The notes: generated by a model not told the origin, from the sequence alone. A stretch of 64,000 nucleotides of DNA from Isoetes taiwanensis (GCA_021234155.1 JAJEKV010000031.1:5222748-5286747), one strand, 5' to 3'. Positions 23,861-37,006 are shown, counted from the first letter of the stretch. Translations and numbers: made by a program.

Positions 23861-24233
23861 CAGAATCTATTATACACCAGCATGCACGCATATATGGAAG
23901 GCCAGCATGCTAAATCCGGCCAGTATAATTTAGGATTCCTTTTCAATCCAGCTAGCATGCACGGCTCCATCACCATCTGTAAGAATCATGTCCCTTATCC
24001 AACCAACTAATCAAGAATCATAAGGAAAACACTTACTCGATTTTGGACCTAATTTTTGGATCACTCAAATTTTTCTCCGGCATCTTAAATGCTCGAAATC
24101 TTAGGAAATCGTTGTTTTATAAAAAAATCCAAAAATATTTTCCTCTATGCCGGAAAATCCCAAATAACAAGATTGATTATTGGATAAAAGCCCTCAATCC
24201 AACTTAAGGGGCAAAATAAAACCCCCAAAATTC
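23861..24233. other. No recognisable gene
   Basis: Ordinary AT-rich sequence between the CACTA-like element and the microsatellite. Recurrent GCATGC near 23880-23960 is the only visible pattern. Confidence 0.5.
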
Positions 24234-24302
24234 ATTAATTCATTCATTCATTCATTCCTTCCTTCCTTCCTTCCTTCCTTCCTTCCTTCCTTCCTTCCTT
24301 CC
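24234..24302 (+). repeat. (CATT)n(CTTC)n microsatellite at the 5' edge of LINE-4
   Basis: About five CATT units pass into about eleven CTTC units. The LINE starts directly after the last unit. The same TTCC repeat type, in the same phase sense, occurs at the 3' end of the LINE at 30089-30155. Confidence 0.9.
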
Positions 24303-26612
24303 TCCTGTAGCCCGTTTTGATGCCTGGTATTATGCCTCGAATACCGGCGGCGCCAGCTTTCTGCTCGTTGGGGCCAAAAGTCATCTTGGCCCGCCGTCCC
24401 GGCCTTGACTCCCCTCTCTCTAAGCCCTCCGGCGCCCAGCTCCCTCTCTCTAGCGCCCTCACTCCCCTTGCATAGACCCCCTTGATTTGCCCCTTTCGGC
24501 TTTCTCTCTCTAGGGTTTACAATCTCTCTCTAGACCCAAAACCCCCAAACCCCCAAAGGCTCCTCCACCCTTTCAGAGCCCCCAAGCTGGATTCTAAGCA
24601 CCCTTGAGGCAGCGAGACCCCTCGGACTTTGGAGCCCTCAAAACCCCCACACCACTGCGGTAGTTGGCATGCAATAATTGTGAGTGATGTTCTATTCTAA
24701 TCTATGAGAAGCGGTGGCGATGGATTAGAGCAAATGGCATGTTAAATGGTGTCGTGTTGTACAAAGCTTTGGAAAGACCTATGAGAAGCAAGTGGCGTGG
24801 GTCAAAGTCAAAGTCAAGGTGGTGGGCACCCCTACCCGGTGTTCTTTGGGCTCGCTAGAAACGATCGACACCCCCCGCCCCACCACTTAGGGTTTCCGTT
24901 GACTAGCCCAAAAGGTGCTGCCAGCGTTCTTGAGTCCCCAAATTCAATTCTAGGGCACCCTTTCAGTAGCCGAGACCCCTCAAACTTTGGGAGTCATGGC
25001 CACGAAGATGGGTCGGCCTGGGAAACCAAAGGCGAGGGCCCCGCCAGACAAGCGGTTTCGATCAGCCATCATGGGAGGGAGAGTCATCCTCCATGAAGAA
25101 AGGAGGCTAAGGCTAAGGCCCCGGTGAGGCCAGCCCGGCCGGAAGGGATTAATTGCTCGAGACCACATAGGAACTCCCGCCTCGGCAGAAGAGGTGGAGC
25201 CACGTCAAAGCGGGAATGGAGGCTAACATTACTTTCAGATTGAGGCTAACAAAGGTGCCCCGGCCGGGCATGGCGTTGGAGATGGAGTCCTCGGCATCCC
25301 ATGTGCTCAAAAAGGCAAATCGGGTCGAGAAGAACCGTATCACGGGCTTGAGACCCGCGACGCATGTGGAAGATGGCCTTGGCCTTGCACACCCCGAGCG
25401 GCAAAGAAGCCAGCAGAGGTCGACACGCGGGCCGCCCAGACTCGGTGGTTCATCACCGACACCATGACACGGGAGGGAGGCGCAATGCAGGGGAGGCGAT
25501 ATGGTCCGCGGCTGTCACCGGCTTGATCAGAGGTAGAGGCAGCCACCACCATGGCACGGGGAGCACAGGCTGCTCTTGCGACTGACCGGAACGACCGGGA
25601 TCTTGAGTAAGATCGGAACAAGAAGCCCGACCCTCGGCGCCCGTGTGTTGGGGCTCGAAAGCACGCTCGCTACTGAGCTCCGGAGCTCGAGGGTTGCGGG
25701 CAACCATCCACGCATGCGAGCCGGGGTCTCCCTACCGAGGTTCATAGTCATTTGCAAAGGTCGCGGTGGGGAGATGGCCAAGCGGCGGCGAGGCTCGCAA
25801 GAGCTGTGCTCCCCGGACTTCACGAGGGGCGAACGCGGCTCGAACCGCTATCCCGCCACAGCCTCCACGCCGGCAGCCCGCCCCCCACTTTGCTGCCCCG
25901 CTCTCCAGCCACTCCACGCCATCCCAGCCACACTCCGGTCACTCCCGCCATCCCGGCCACCACCACCACCCCCAAAGCGGGACGACCCGCCCACCTTTGG
26001 ACCCACAGTAAGAAACTCCGGAAGCCTTGGCGGAGAGCCTACAACCGTAGTTCGAGGCATGCGAAGCAGCTAGGGGGAGAGTCTCGCCCACAACATCAGG
26101 AACACACATTCTCGACGGATGACATTCCCGGCGATTCACATTTCTCAGCGGCCGGCATGGGTTTTCGGCCGCGGGCGGACCGCATTGTCATATTCGGTTG
26201 CGGATGCAGTGCGTGATGCCATATTGCGCGCGAGGGCCAGATGTTGAAGGGGACATCCACATGCGTGGGCCGGGACCTCACCCGTGCGGCGGAGGCTTGA
26301 GACGGGGGCTTAGCCGGGGTGGAAGGCATTACCGCCCAGGGGGGTGCAGAAGTTAGTTCGCGCGGGATGCACATTTTTCCGGCGGCCTGCTACTGCTGCA
26401 GACCAGCGGCCCCAACCACTGCGCAGCGGCCACTTACGCTTCTACTACCACGGCCCCCTTCTCTGCTCCTACTCACCGCTCCCTCGCATTACGCCCTCTC
26501 GACCACATCTTGCCTCGCTCCATCTACTTCTCACTCAGCCCTCTGCTTCGAGTCCTCCCCCGCTGACTCGAGTGCGCATACCATCCTGGCCGACAAATAG
26601 GGTGTCGCGTCG
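24303..26612 (+). other. LINE-4 leader and presumed ORF1 area
   Basis: GC-rich sequence with several overlapping long frames on both strands and no motif I can assign. By position an RNA-binding ORF1 would be expected here. Repeated CTCTCTCTAG near 24410-24530 resembles a pyrimidine-rich plant leader. Two segments about 350 bases apart share CCC-AA-TTC-ATTCTA then CACCCTT and GAGACCCCTC (around 24585-24635 and 24935-24980), suggesting an internal duplication. Confidence 0.4.
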
Positions 26613-27420
26613 GGTGGTCTCATGGAATTAATAGAGGCTTCCCTTAGCGAAAGGGGGCGGTCACGAACCCGTGGCGGCCGGTATGGATCTCATCTTCCTC
26701 ATGGAACATGGGAGCATCTTTGAGCACAGGAGCTACTGATTTCTTAGGGTTACCAACATTTCTCGGTCTTCATACTGCATGTGACGGACCGGGTCATGGT
26801 GGAGGGCTTGCTACTACCGGACAACCTTGGCACATTCGGTTTACCCTCCGGAAGACGCATGCACACAACCCGGTACTTCCGGGTTCGTGTGCATAATACC
26901 AGTGGCAACCCTCTTTTTCTCGTCACTGTTATTTCCCTCACGCAGAGAGCGGCACCTTCTATCGCAGCCCACCCGTCACGGATAGGATGGACCCGTATGT
27001 CGATCTATATGAAGACATACTGGCGGCATCGCAGTTGGGTAGGGTCGCCCTTCTTGGAGATTTCAATGCAGGACAGAGTAGAGCAGCCCATGCGACTTGA
27101 CCCCCTCACGACGATGTCCCAGCCTCGCCCCTGTAGTAGCCCGCCACGCGGGTCGGATGACAGCCAGGTCACTCGCTTTGTGACGATTGCTCTGCTATGT
27201 GGCATTTTGACTTGATAATTTGCAATGGCCTTTCCACAAAGGGTCCCGATTCTCATAGTAAGTACACATGCGACGGGACAATCGGGGGAGGGGTCTAGTG
27301 TGGTGGACTATGTGCTTGTAGTTGCGCCAAGATATGCATCTCATCGGTCGTTTCCGGGTGGGCACAGACGGTCGGGATGAGGAGGTGGACTTCAGATCAC
27401 CTCCCACTTTATTTGGACTG
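26613..27420 (+). pseudogene. LINE-4 apurinic-type endonuclease remnant
   Basis: Fragments in different frames follow the order of a LINE endonuclease. They read RVVSWN near 26613, DLIFLMEHGS near 26690 (the conserved DVIFL-x-ET site, with H where T is usual), RVALLGDFNAG near 27040 (the GDFNA core) and VVDYVL near 27300. The enzyme nicks target DNA to prime reverse transcription. Intervening stops and frame changes make it non-functional. Confidence 0.65.
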
Positions 27421-27949
27421 GTTTGGCGAGCCGGAACCCCCACTATGCCAGCCCTCGCCAGTCCTCGGTTGAGACTTCGATTATGGCGGTGCGAGGACTA
27501 CGCCGAGATGCTCATGGGCGCCCTCCCGGTAGTCGGAGACCTCCACACTAGAGCGGCCAGATGACCAGCCGACTGACCGCTATTAGGGGATGCGCCGGGC
27601 CAGTGCTTTGGACCCGCGTCGCTGCTCGGGGGTCAGCAACATTCCCTCGTAACCCGATGGTTTGATGCGGGTGTAAGAACATAGCGGCAGCTTCCGTCAC
27701 ATTACGGATCCGGATACCGCTTGCGAGCCACCACGCGTCAGCGCCCATCTGAAGGACACAAAGGCGCGGTACCTTGCCAAGCATCAGGGGGAGATGTTCG
27801 GCCTGCTGGACACTCATCCTCGAACCTTTTGGCGCAGAGTGCTTCGAAGGCCAGCCCAGCCTACAGGGGACATCACACCCGGGCAGTGGGAACAGTACTT
27901 GCAGCAGCTCTATGACCCGCCAGGGACGCGTACGCCCATACCCCCACAG

Positions 27950-29330
27950 GATGGCCCCATTGGTTCTCGTGGACGAGGATGTTGAGGAGGGCCTGCAACG
28001 GCTAGCTAATGGGAAGGCAGCTGACCTCGATGGTATGCAGGCCGAGTTACTCAAGTGGGCAGGGCAGCCGCTTGTGCCGGTCCTCACTACCCTGTTCAAC
28101 AGAGCATTGCAGGAGGGTTTCCCCCGACAATGGACCACAAGCAGGGTTGTTCCCATTCACAAGGCGGGCGACCCACACTGTCCGGCCAATTACCGGACGA
28201 TCATGGTCAGTTCAGTATTTGCCAAACTGTTGGCTGGCATTCTCTGGCGGTTGACCAGGGGCAGAGTAGCGGATGTGCGAGCCCTCACACAGGCAGGCTT
28301 TCGACCCCGCCACTCAACGATTGACCATATCTTTACGCTGCGGGCACTGATTGAAGACAGCCGGAATCATCGGCTGGACTTGTATTGCTGCTTTGTGGAC
28401 TTCGCAAAGGCTTTTGATACGGTCCCCAGGAAAAAGCGCGGGCTAGCTGCGGTCAACTGGGGCTCTCCGCTGCCTGCGAGTAATGCCATATCTGAGTTGT
28501 ATGAGAGTTGTTTTGGCGGGGATGCGACCCGGCGGGCCAAGCATTCACCAGTAGTATCGGGTCCGGCAAAGGTTGCCCCCTCTCGCCAACACTTTTTGGC
28601 CTCTACATTGATCAGTTAGAGCCCTGGCTTACTGAGCATGGGGGATGGCATACAGCTTTTGCACCAGGTCATCCGCCAGCTCATCTATGCGGACGATGTT
28701 GGCCTGCTGGCCCACACCCCAGAAGCTATGCAGTCTCACCTGGATGCCCTAGACACATTTTGTCAGGCTACAGACATGCGCGTCAATCTGGCCAAGACCA
28801 GGGTGGTTCTCATATCCTCTTCACGTCACCCCGTGCCTCCAACACTCACATATCGGGGACAGCCTGTGGACGTCACGCCCACCTACAAGTACCTAGGGGT
28901 GGAGTTCCCCTCCTCGCTCTGCTGGGAGGGCTGCCTATCCGCTTGCGGGTGACAGCAGGCTGGAAAGCGCTTTATGCCATGCAGAACAACAGTCACCAGG
29001 CAGAGCTATATGATTGGGGCCATCAGTCACATCTGTTCCGGGCACTGGTCGAGCCTGTCCTTCTGTACGGGGTCGAGGTTTGGGGCCCGGTCGTCTCTTT
29101 GGCGACCTGGAATGACTTGGAGCAGGTGCAGAAGGCATTTTTGGCACGGGCACTTGGGGTGAAACCTTCAGTCCCCTATCAGATTCTGCTGCAGGAAACT
29201 GGATTCTTGCCGCTCAGCCGGCAGCCCCTTGATAGACACATCGCCTATTTTTCGAAAGTGGTTACTATGGGTGATGCTCGGCCCCGCAGACTCGCTTACA
29301 CTGTGGCCATGAGTCCGCGGGCTTAGGGCC
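27950..29330 (+). pseudogene. LINE-4 reverse transcriptase, frameshifted
   Basis: About 480 bases of uninterrupted RT coding begin with LVDEDVEEGLQRLANGKAAD (27960) and continue through VVPIHKAGDP, AGFRPRHSTIDHI and FVDFAKAFDTV (motif A, catalytic D) to about 28430. A frame change leads to GCPLSPTLFGLYIDQLEPW (28575-28632). Another leads to the catalytic YADD at 28686-28697 and VNLAKTRVVL. A third leads to the thumb-side region with LLYGVEVWGPVVS up to about 29330. Domain order and spacing are normal for an L1-like RT. Catalytic residues are present, but three frameshifts disable it. Confidence 0.9.
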
Positions 29331-30051
29331 TGTTGGAGGGGTAAGAGATCAGTGGTTCGCCCGGATGGAACGTGCGGGGAGCAGATCGTCTGCATTGGGC
29401 GCGGCGGGCCGTCGTGACAGCCAAGGGGAGTACCTAGATGCTTGTTTCCTTGGCAAGCTCGGGACCCCATTGCTCTAGAGCAGGTCAAAATGGCCCATTA
29501 CAAGGAGCACATCAACCCCTGAGCAGTTGGGGGCCCACAATACCTGCGTTCCCATTTTGCCCCCGAAAAAGCTTGCGGACTCATTGCCTCCATTCGCGCA
29601 CGTGCCCACCATCTTCGCAGAGATCGAGGCGGGCGGTGGATTGGGAGCCCCGCCAGACAGCTCTCCGCCGGTGCCGTCAAACGAGTGCCATTGAGGATGA
29701 GTCTCACACTTTCCGAGTTGCCCGCCGGTCGGATCCGGGCCGAGATCGCTCCCTTAGTATGGCCGGACGTGCCCTTGCATTTGTCGATGAACACACCGCC
29801 AACGCGTGCCCCAGGGTCATACATCCAGAGGTACTGGACCTGAGGTCACCTTTTTGCCCCACCGGTTTGTCCGTGACTAGGCACTACGAGGGGGTGGTGC
29901 ATGATTTGTATATATTGGGATGTTTCTGAATTTTATATGATTATACAGTTTGTCGGCGATTGATTGCTGCCACGGTTTTTCCCTCGAAAACCCTTCGGGG
30001 CGGGGGTTTTTTAATCCGGCAGTAATCCGCTTGCTGCGTTTTTGTATTGGG

Positions 30052-30079
30052 TCCCATAGACCGATTGGTCTCCGTGGAC
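30052..30079 (+). other. 3'-UTR two-tier stem-loop of LINE-4
   Basis: Outer arms GTCC (30052-30055) and GGAC (30076-30079) enclose inner arms AGACC (30058-30062) and GGTCT (30067-30071) with loop GATT. The repeat tail starts about ten bases later. LINE-2 and LINE-3 have the same inner stem with different but still pairing outer arms. Confidence 0.7.
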
Positions 30080-30088
30080 GATAAAAGT

Positions 30089-30155
30089 TCCTTCCTTCCT
30101 CCCTCCCTCCCTCCCTCCCTCCCTCCCTCCCTCCCTCCCTTCCTTCCTTCCTTCC
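30089..30155 (+). repeat. (TTCC)n(CTCC)n microsatellite tail of LINE-4
   Basis: CCTT units change to CCCT units and back to CCTT before unique sequence starts at 30157. Confidence 0.9.
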
Positions 30156-33100
30156 TAAATGCTCAAACTTGCTACCATGTGTCGACAGCTCCCAACTAAA
30201 AACTATTCGGTGCAAACCCTTTGGTAGTAAGGCACGTATATATGCATGGCTGCTTGATTCCCAGCTCAAAACCATTGGATGCAAAGTGCAAGCTCTTTTG
30301 TAGCAAGTCATGCCTTTCAATACATATACATATATAAGCCAGCTTCAATTTATGTTTGAAGCTAATATTTCTGCCCCAGGAAAAAATGTGAGCACAACAC
30401 GTGCCCTATGAAACAAATAAAATAAAAAACTTAATGTTTTCTGTGTGATGTCATGGTGCAATATGAGCTTTGAAAGACAAGTGTGTGGCCAGATTAGGAA
30501 GAAACTTGCGTGCCCCTGAAGAAACCTGTGTGCCCCTGAAGCTTTATTTGACGACAAGCTACATATCCAGGCAATCGGTCTTCAGCTCAAATCGAGCTTC
30601 TAGTGCAGTTTTTGCACTTTGCATCTAATGCAATGGTTATGTAGGTCGGAGCTTTCCTATTTCCCCGTTTTATCTTAGCGTGTACTCCCAGCTTGCTGAT
30701 CTGCTGTAACGGACCTAGGATTTTGAGGTACAGAAGCAAGCGGGATTCAGGTGGGGATCAAGCCTTACACCTGGGGTTTTTCTAGCATAGCAAAATTGTT
30801 GATGTAGTAGGATTGTTTTGGAACTTAGCATGGATTTAGAGTTAAATTATAAGTGCATGAACATGAATAAGCTTGCATGATTGTATATGGAAATATTTTA
30901 TGATCGCATATTGAAAGCTTGCATAAAGTATCACAGATCTAATGATTTCCAGGGAGTTGAGCACTTAAACCATGCAAGAAGTAATTGGAATAGCTTAGAT
31001 TAGAACTGAGGAATGGATTAAGATAAAAGTATGGCAGGAATCAGTTAAGACTGAAAAAGTTTCTTTTGCATGCTGACGTTTGCATAGCATGAACCTGACG
31101 AACTGTAATGATCAGAAATCATGAAAAGTTATGTGAAATGGATCAATTTGGGCCTTGAGAAGGCCGAAATGGAGTAAGAATGAAAAATTAGGAAGATTGA
31201 AGCAAGATTTGGTTGTGGATAACATGATTTTGATGGCCAGGAACCGACCTGAAACCACCCGATTCGCGCCGCAGGTAGGTCGAAATGATCCAAGAAGCCT
31301 TGAGAAGGCAAAATCGGGAAATTTCATGGGCTTCCCATGATGACCTGGAGGCCAGATCCGGCAGCTACAGGCCGAGGTCGCGCTCCTGTTAACGCACGCC
31401 AGGGTTAATAAAAAAAAGACAAAAAAAGTTAAGATTTAGTTTTTAGTTAGTAGGCTAAGGTAATAATAAAGTAAGGTTAACAATTAAAGCTAAGGCCATA
31501 GGTTAAATTAATACTTTTTAAGGGTTAGTTTGGAACAAGGAGTTGGGCTCAAAATTTATCTAAGATTGAGGCCTAAGTTAAGGAGGAGTTTATGCTAAGG
31601 GATATACGTAATTTACGATTACGACATGAGTAGTCTTACAAGTTAGCTAGCTATATATTTAACCTTTGGAATTTAGTTAAATTAAGAGAGAAAAAACACA
31701 AGGCACAAGTGTTATGTATGGAGGAAGTTGGTAATGGAAGTATAACAATAGTTGAATGATATAGAGTAAACATCATTAAAGCCTTAAATATAGATATTAA
31801 CCTTGTTGTTAGTGAATCTTGGAAAGGTGTAGACATTTATCTTTTATTTAATGGTGATAGCTTCATATTGCATAATTATTGAGTCATGGTTGGGCTTTCT
31901 CTTGCTATATGAAGTGTGTATTATGGAATTTACTTGATGTGAGCTTGTTAAGGCATGGGTCATAATGATAGTGAATTGTATGTAATTGTCTATGGTGTGA
32001 TTCTTTGATATAGACCTCTGGGGCCGGAGTCTAGGTGCGATGGTCTAGACTCGCGGTTATTTCACCGTGCCATGTAAATGGAATTATTTGAACATTGGGC
32101 GTTGGTACCATATGGTACAACGTCATGCACAGTTAAGTGGTCCTCCAATGCTGGACGCAGCGTGCATGGGTGTGTACGCACGTGGTTACCCCGCCTCTAT
32201 GTCACTGGCCTGATCAGCCGAGTTGACCTTGCTCAGACCCAGAGGAATATTGGTTGCAATGTTGATGCTATGGTTGCTTGGCTATTGTATATGTGGTTTT
32301 TAATGTTGGAATCAAGTTGCAATGGTTATGCTTGGTATAATTATGCATTGTGGTTAGGCTTATTGGACTAGTAACTTAGATTGCAGGGGCGAGGTTACGG
32401 TAAGGCTAAGTTATTGTTCTAAGTTAATGCTTTGTGGTGATTGATGCTATACATGTCCTAGATTTCCCCGATCCCCACTTAGTCCGTGTGACTAACACCG
32501 TGGTTGATGGTTTAAGCAGAGGTGCGAGATGCTCCGGAAAGTAGCCAAGCTTCGGAAAGGCAATAGTAGAACTGTGTGGATTGCCATTCAATTAACTTGA
32601 CTATTATTGCTATTATTCTTATTATATATGGGCTTGAAGTTAACATTATTTAAAAACTTTGGGTGTTGTGTGGGGTTTTTGCTGAGCAATGGCAAGTATA
32701 ATTTTTGGGACCTTAGAGCATGTATCAACCCTTTTAATTTGGGTTTTTCCGGCATGAGTGAAAAAGTTTTTGGAATTTTTTCTAACTTGAATTTCTTAAG
32801 ATTTTAAGGAGTTTGAATGGCCGGAAAAAATTCGGAGTCTCCAAAAATCGAGAAAAATCCATTTACTATGGTTTGGATTTGGAGTTGGAGGGAGGGGATT
32901 TCGTTTAATCATTCCACCTTCGTCTGTAGAAAAATATTTCGTAGGTTCGAAGATAGTCTTCCGGAAGACAGCGACAGCTCTTGCGCCCTGCTTCCTCTTC
33001 TTGCAGCGCCGCAACATCTTTGCCTGGCATGGTCAGATCAATAAGCTTAAAGCACAGGCATCCAAAGTTTTATACTTTTCATCTCACAGCCTCAGCATAA

Positions 33101-33589
33101 TCGGCTGTCATCTAAGCGTTGTGGGTAGCCTTTCTTATGAGGGATAGAGTCAGCAAGAACAAACCCTATTGAGCCCATTTCGGCAGCTCCAAAATATATT
33201 TTCCGTGCAGATTGTTTTGGATTTTTCATCGACAATTCTTGATACCAGGTTTGGGATATTTCTTCTTCGGGTATTTTTGTTGAAAATATCGGTGTGCACA
33301 GAGGTAGTTTTTGAGTCGTTTTGCCTGTTACTTTTAGACTAGATGATTCTTGATTGCCATGTTTGAAGAGTGAGGAGGTTAAAGAATTAAAGAATTTTGT
33401 AGGTCATTTTTCTTATGGTTCTTGATTGCCATGTAATGTCTGTGCAGAACCATTTCTACAAGATCTTATCTATATTCATAAATACCTTTTGAGGGGATTT
33501 AGATTGAAGAGTGGATGAAGTAGAGGTTTAAGAACTAAAGAAACAGAGGTAAGGAGTTTTGCTTTTAGCCTAACTGACTCTTGATATAA

Positions 33590-34035
33590 TATTTTGTGCC
33601 CATGCAAAATCAGGACTTTATGTTTCTATAGGAATATTTGGAAGATTAGAGAAATAGGGAAATGAATTTGTTTATTATTAGGATCTTCATTTCAATTTGT
33701 TAAGATGATCCCACTTGCATCTTTAGGTGGAGGTACAAACACCTACTGTGCCCTTCGCTTTTCAGATCTCCATCTCTTATGGTGACAAGGTAAGCCAATT
33801 ATTGTCCCTCATTTTTTAATTATAGTTTTTTGTGTCGTGCAATCAGAACTTTGTGTTTCAATAGGAATATCCAGAAGATCAGAGGAATACGTAAAGGAAT
33901 TTGTTTATTATTAGAATCTTCATCTCCAATGATGATCCCACATGGACAGAGTTGAAAAGGTATGTTGTGCTCCTTGCTATTTAGATCTCCATTTCTGATG
34001 GTAACAAGGTAAGCCAACTATTGACCCTTTAGATG
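33590..34035 (+). repeat. Internal ~235-bp duplication in Helitron
   Basis: Two copies share ATAGGAATAT, GAATTTGTTTATTATTAG, AGATCTCCAT and ACAAGGTAAGCCAA blocks in the same order (about 33590-33830 and 33833-34035). Confidence 0.7.
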
Positions 34036-35630
34036 TAGATATTCTGACTGGATTTCCAGCCATCTTCCGAGTCACAAATAGATTTTGAAGGATCTGCCTC
34101 AGTTGTAGGGCAGTCTCAACATCTCTTTGCTCCAGGAAGTTATTATTTTGATGACGTAAAGCTTTATCTTTCCTATTCACATTTCTGAAGATATGAGTAG
34201 TTGTGTTGTGGTGCTGATTTTCACAAGCCAGAGCACATAAACGCATGCTACTTATTTGTAAAAACAGTGATTCTATATTGAGTAGTCTGTGCACTAGGTA
34301 GTAGTCCGCAGCTTTAGTTTGTGCAAGCTTAGCTTTGAGGCAAGGAACATTAAATGTTGATGCTTAGAGATAATATATGCAGTATGGCATGGCAATGGTG
34401 CATATACTGCTAACAGAACAAGAGCAAGTACCAGCTCATGGAACAACATGAGATGCCACAATTCTTGATGCAGAATTTGTTTATCAGATGTATAAGACTG
34501 GACAGTGAGATAAGGCATGCAAAAACAAGGATCTGCTTGACAAAGAGTTTCAAAGAAAGGAATTGAGAAGGGAAAACAAGCTGAGACATATATTATTTAT
34601 TCTTGGTTCTTTCCAATCCCAAAATTCCCGAACTGAATCTTTTAATGCTCTTTTAAGTTCTATTGTATTCCAATGAAATTCATAGAGTCTAGGTTCGCTT
34701 ATTTACACCTCTGGACTCTGGTCATTTCATGTCTATCTTGATCGCCTTATTTTGTTTTTGTGAGTAATAATAGGTCATGGAACTCTGAGCCCAGGTAAAT
34801 GAGGCTTTGTGTGTGCATCTCCATCAAGGCAGCATATATTTCGGATGGGATGATTACAAGGGAATACGTTGTGTTTATAGAATATTACATCTCACTGTTA
34901 CCTGTTTTGAAGTGATTCTTTGTTGGAAGTTTTTGCAGTTGCAATCTTTGCAAGTTAGCGATACAGGTCTACCTATGATATAGACATCGTGTGCATAGTG
35001 CCATGCGTAGAAAGTCACCAGAGATGGGTCTGAGACAACCAAGAAGGTGAATCTTTGAACTATGCATTTAGCCAGACGCTCCTGATATGTCTTTGCTTCA
35101 GGAAGCCATTATTTGGATGACGTATTTATTCTTCATTCCACTCTTTATTCTTTTATTGCAGGAAACTAGGGCTTAAATTAGACACTTCTGTCCAGTTTTA
35201 TCTCTCTTTTTCTTGAGCACCACTCTTGGGTAGATGCTTACTTAATTTCAATATTGTTTTTCGTTTTTCTTCTTTTCTAACCCTCTTTGTGTATGCAAGC
35301 AGCTTCTGGGTAATAGCTGTGGAATAGGTGATACAAATAATGACTCATAGTAATCATTTCCAAATGGATTATTAGATCCAAATGAAATCCAGAGTTCTCA
35401 TTTTTATATTATTTTGATGATTTTCATAGCTCTGTGTTAGGTTCTCAAGCTTTAATCAGCTAAGCTTGGAGGGCACAACCCACAGATCCGTTTTAAATAT
35501 TATAATTTTGATTTTGCAGTAATTGTAGATATACATTGTGCGTTCAAGTATGCATACTACTGGGTTCCTTCGTGAAGGTGCAACGCAGCAGAGAGGTAGT
35601 TACCCGAGTCTGGAACTGTCAAGACAACTG
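34036..35630. other. Helitron interior, no recognisable gene
   Basis: AT-rich sequence; minus-strand frames near 33977-34518 are short and match nothing I know. Two similar phrases about 1 kb apart (CTTTGCTCCAGGAAG near 34120 and CTTTGCTTCAGGAAG near 35090, each followed by TTATT and GATGACGTA) hint at an older, larger duplication. Confidence 0.4.
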
Positions 35631-35633
35631 TGA

Positions 35634-36300
35634 GGAGATTATAAGTTGCAATTAAGGATGGATAGTCTGCCATGCAAAAATTAGAAACTGAACTGCCAGA
35701 CTACATGAATGGAGATTATAAGTTGCAATTAACAGTGGATAGTCTGCCATGCAAAAACTAAAAATTGAACCGCCAGACCGCATGAATATACTTCCGACTT
35801 CTAATTGCTATATGTGCACAGAGGGTAGACACATGAATGCAATGGAGCTTGAGCTAGAGTTCCTAAAGAACAATTCTTAGGATTCATACTCTTTCCATTA
35901 TTATCTCTTGGCAATGCAGTGCATGAGACTATGACCCTCGGATCCAACGCAGAACATGTCGATATATTGGAAATGATATTGCGTGTCTAGAAAAAAAAAC
36001 CCATGTATTGTCTGAAATATTTATAGCAATGATTATTATCATCCATGATGTTTGCTAAAATGTAAAATGTTATATGATTGTAATCTCATTTATGAGTATT
36101 GATTCTTTTTTTTTTTTTTTATGGAGGATATAAATGCTTAGCAATTAATACCAACCATGCAAGGTGCAGCAGAACGTGTCAAGGATATGTTGGAAAATGC
36201 TATTGCACGTCTAGAAGCACCATGTATTGTCTGAAATATTTATAAGAAACATTACTATCATTTGGATGCTAAAATGTAAAATATCAATATGATTATTTCT
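35634..36300 (+). repeat. Two nested local duplications in Helitron
   Basis: GGAGATTATAAGTTGCAATT with GTCTGCCATGCAAAAA is present twice at about 35634-35700 and 35710-35790. The block GCAGAAC-TGTC to CATTTACGAG is present twice at about 35948-36097 and 36168-36312, sharing CATGTATTGTCTGAAATATT and GCTAAAATGTAAAAT. Confidence 0.7.
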
Positions 36301-36989
36301 CATTTACGAGTGTCTTTATTCTTTTGATTATGATGAACATAATTACCTAGCAATTAATACCAATGTTCCAAACCATGCATTGTGAATGTTTTCGCATCAA
36401 AATAATGGACAAACTTTTGCTAGACCATTTCATTCATAATAGTTCTACCACATCATTTGTTTTTGTCTCAGCCACGGGGACCAATAGACCTATGGGGCCC
36501 AAACAACTATGGGGCCCAAACAAACAGAAAGCGCAGCAGAAGACAAGAAGGAGTAATATGCAGTTTCAAAAAAAAAAAAAAAATTTGAAAAGCGATATAT
36601 GTGCAGCATGTCTATTGTCCTTATTGTAGTTGCAGATGCGAGTTTCTTGAGCATCTAAAGAATATGTCCATCTTAACTTTTTTTTTAGGTTTTTAAAAGT
36701 CCACACGGTTTACCATAATAAGTTGGAATAAAAGTTAACTATTTATTCAAACATGGAAAAGACCCATCATTGATATGAGTTTGTCCAATATAAGGCAATG
36801 ATAACATCATCATCTACATTCCAACTCCAACATAACACTATGTTGATAAAGCATGCAACTGGATCAGATTTGTCTTGCCCTTATACAATGATATGTTGTC
36901 AACGACAGGAGGCCAACATGAGCATACCAAATATATCTTCGTGTCATTGCTTCTTTAAATGATGGGTACCTACAATAAATTTTATTTAT

Positions 36990-37006
36990 GCCCGACAACG
37001 TCGGGC
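36990..37006 (+). repeat. Second Helitron-type 3' hairpin, internal
   Basis: GCCCGAC-AAC-GTCGGGC is followed by ACCTGTTACTTG. It matches the terminal hairpin at 39336 except for paired changes in the stem (GAC/GTC against GGC/GCC). The following CTTG departs from the CTRR rule. It is probably the decayed 3' end of a related element or an earlier terminator bypassed by read-through. Confidence 0.6.

Larger units (their letters stand above)
24303..30088 (+). mobile_element. LINE-4: degraded non-LTR retrotransposon, plus strand
   Basis: The element runs from the end of one (TTCC)n tract to the start of another, about 5.8 kb, a normal full length for a plant LINE. A GC-rich leader and probable ORF1 area (24303-26612) is followed by endonuclease remnants (26613-27420), reverse transcriptase (27950-29330), a poorly preserved C-terminal region to about 29930, and a 3' UTR with a stem-loop at 30052-30079. 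Frames shift at least four times, so the element is dead. The GC content is clearly higher than in the flanking DNA. The presence of EN and RT makes it an APE-type LINE; RT wording and 3' end match LINE-2 and LINE-3 of this window. Confidence 0.85.

Noticed and set aside
25576-26216. Proline/serine-rich frames of 150-165 residues in the LINE-4 leader
   Set aside because: Three overlapping frames on both strands are open for the same GC-rich stretch; none has a domain, and ORF1 identity cannot be supported.
30705-30731. Possible LTR start TGTAACGGACCTAGGATTTT (also at 40435)
   Set aside because: The phrase resembles Gypsy LTR starts, but I find no matching CA end, primer-binding site, polypurine tract or 5-bp duplication within U1 or U2.
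32078-32371. 97-residue open frame present in both U1 (32078) and U2 (43616)
   Set aside because: The two frames are open mainly because the copies are recent duplicates. Composition is not gene-like, no domain is recognisable, and differences between copies are not biased to silent positions.
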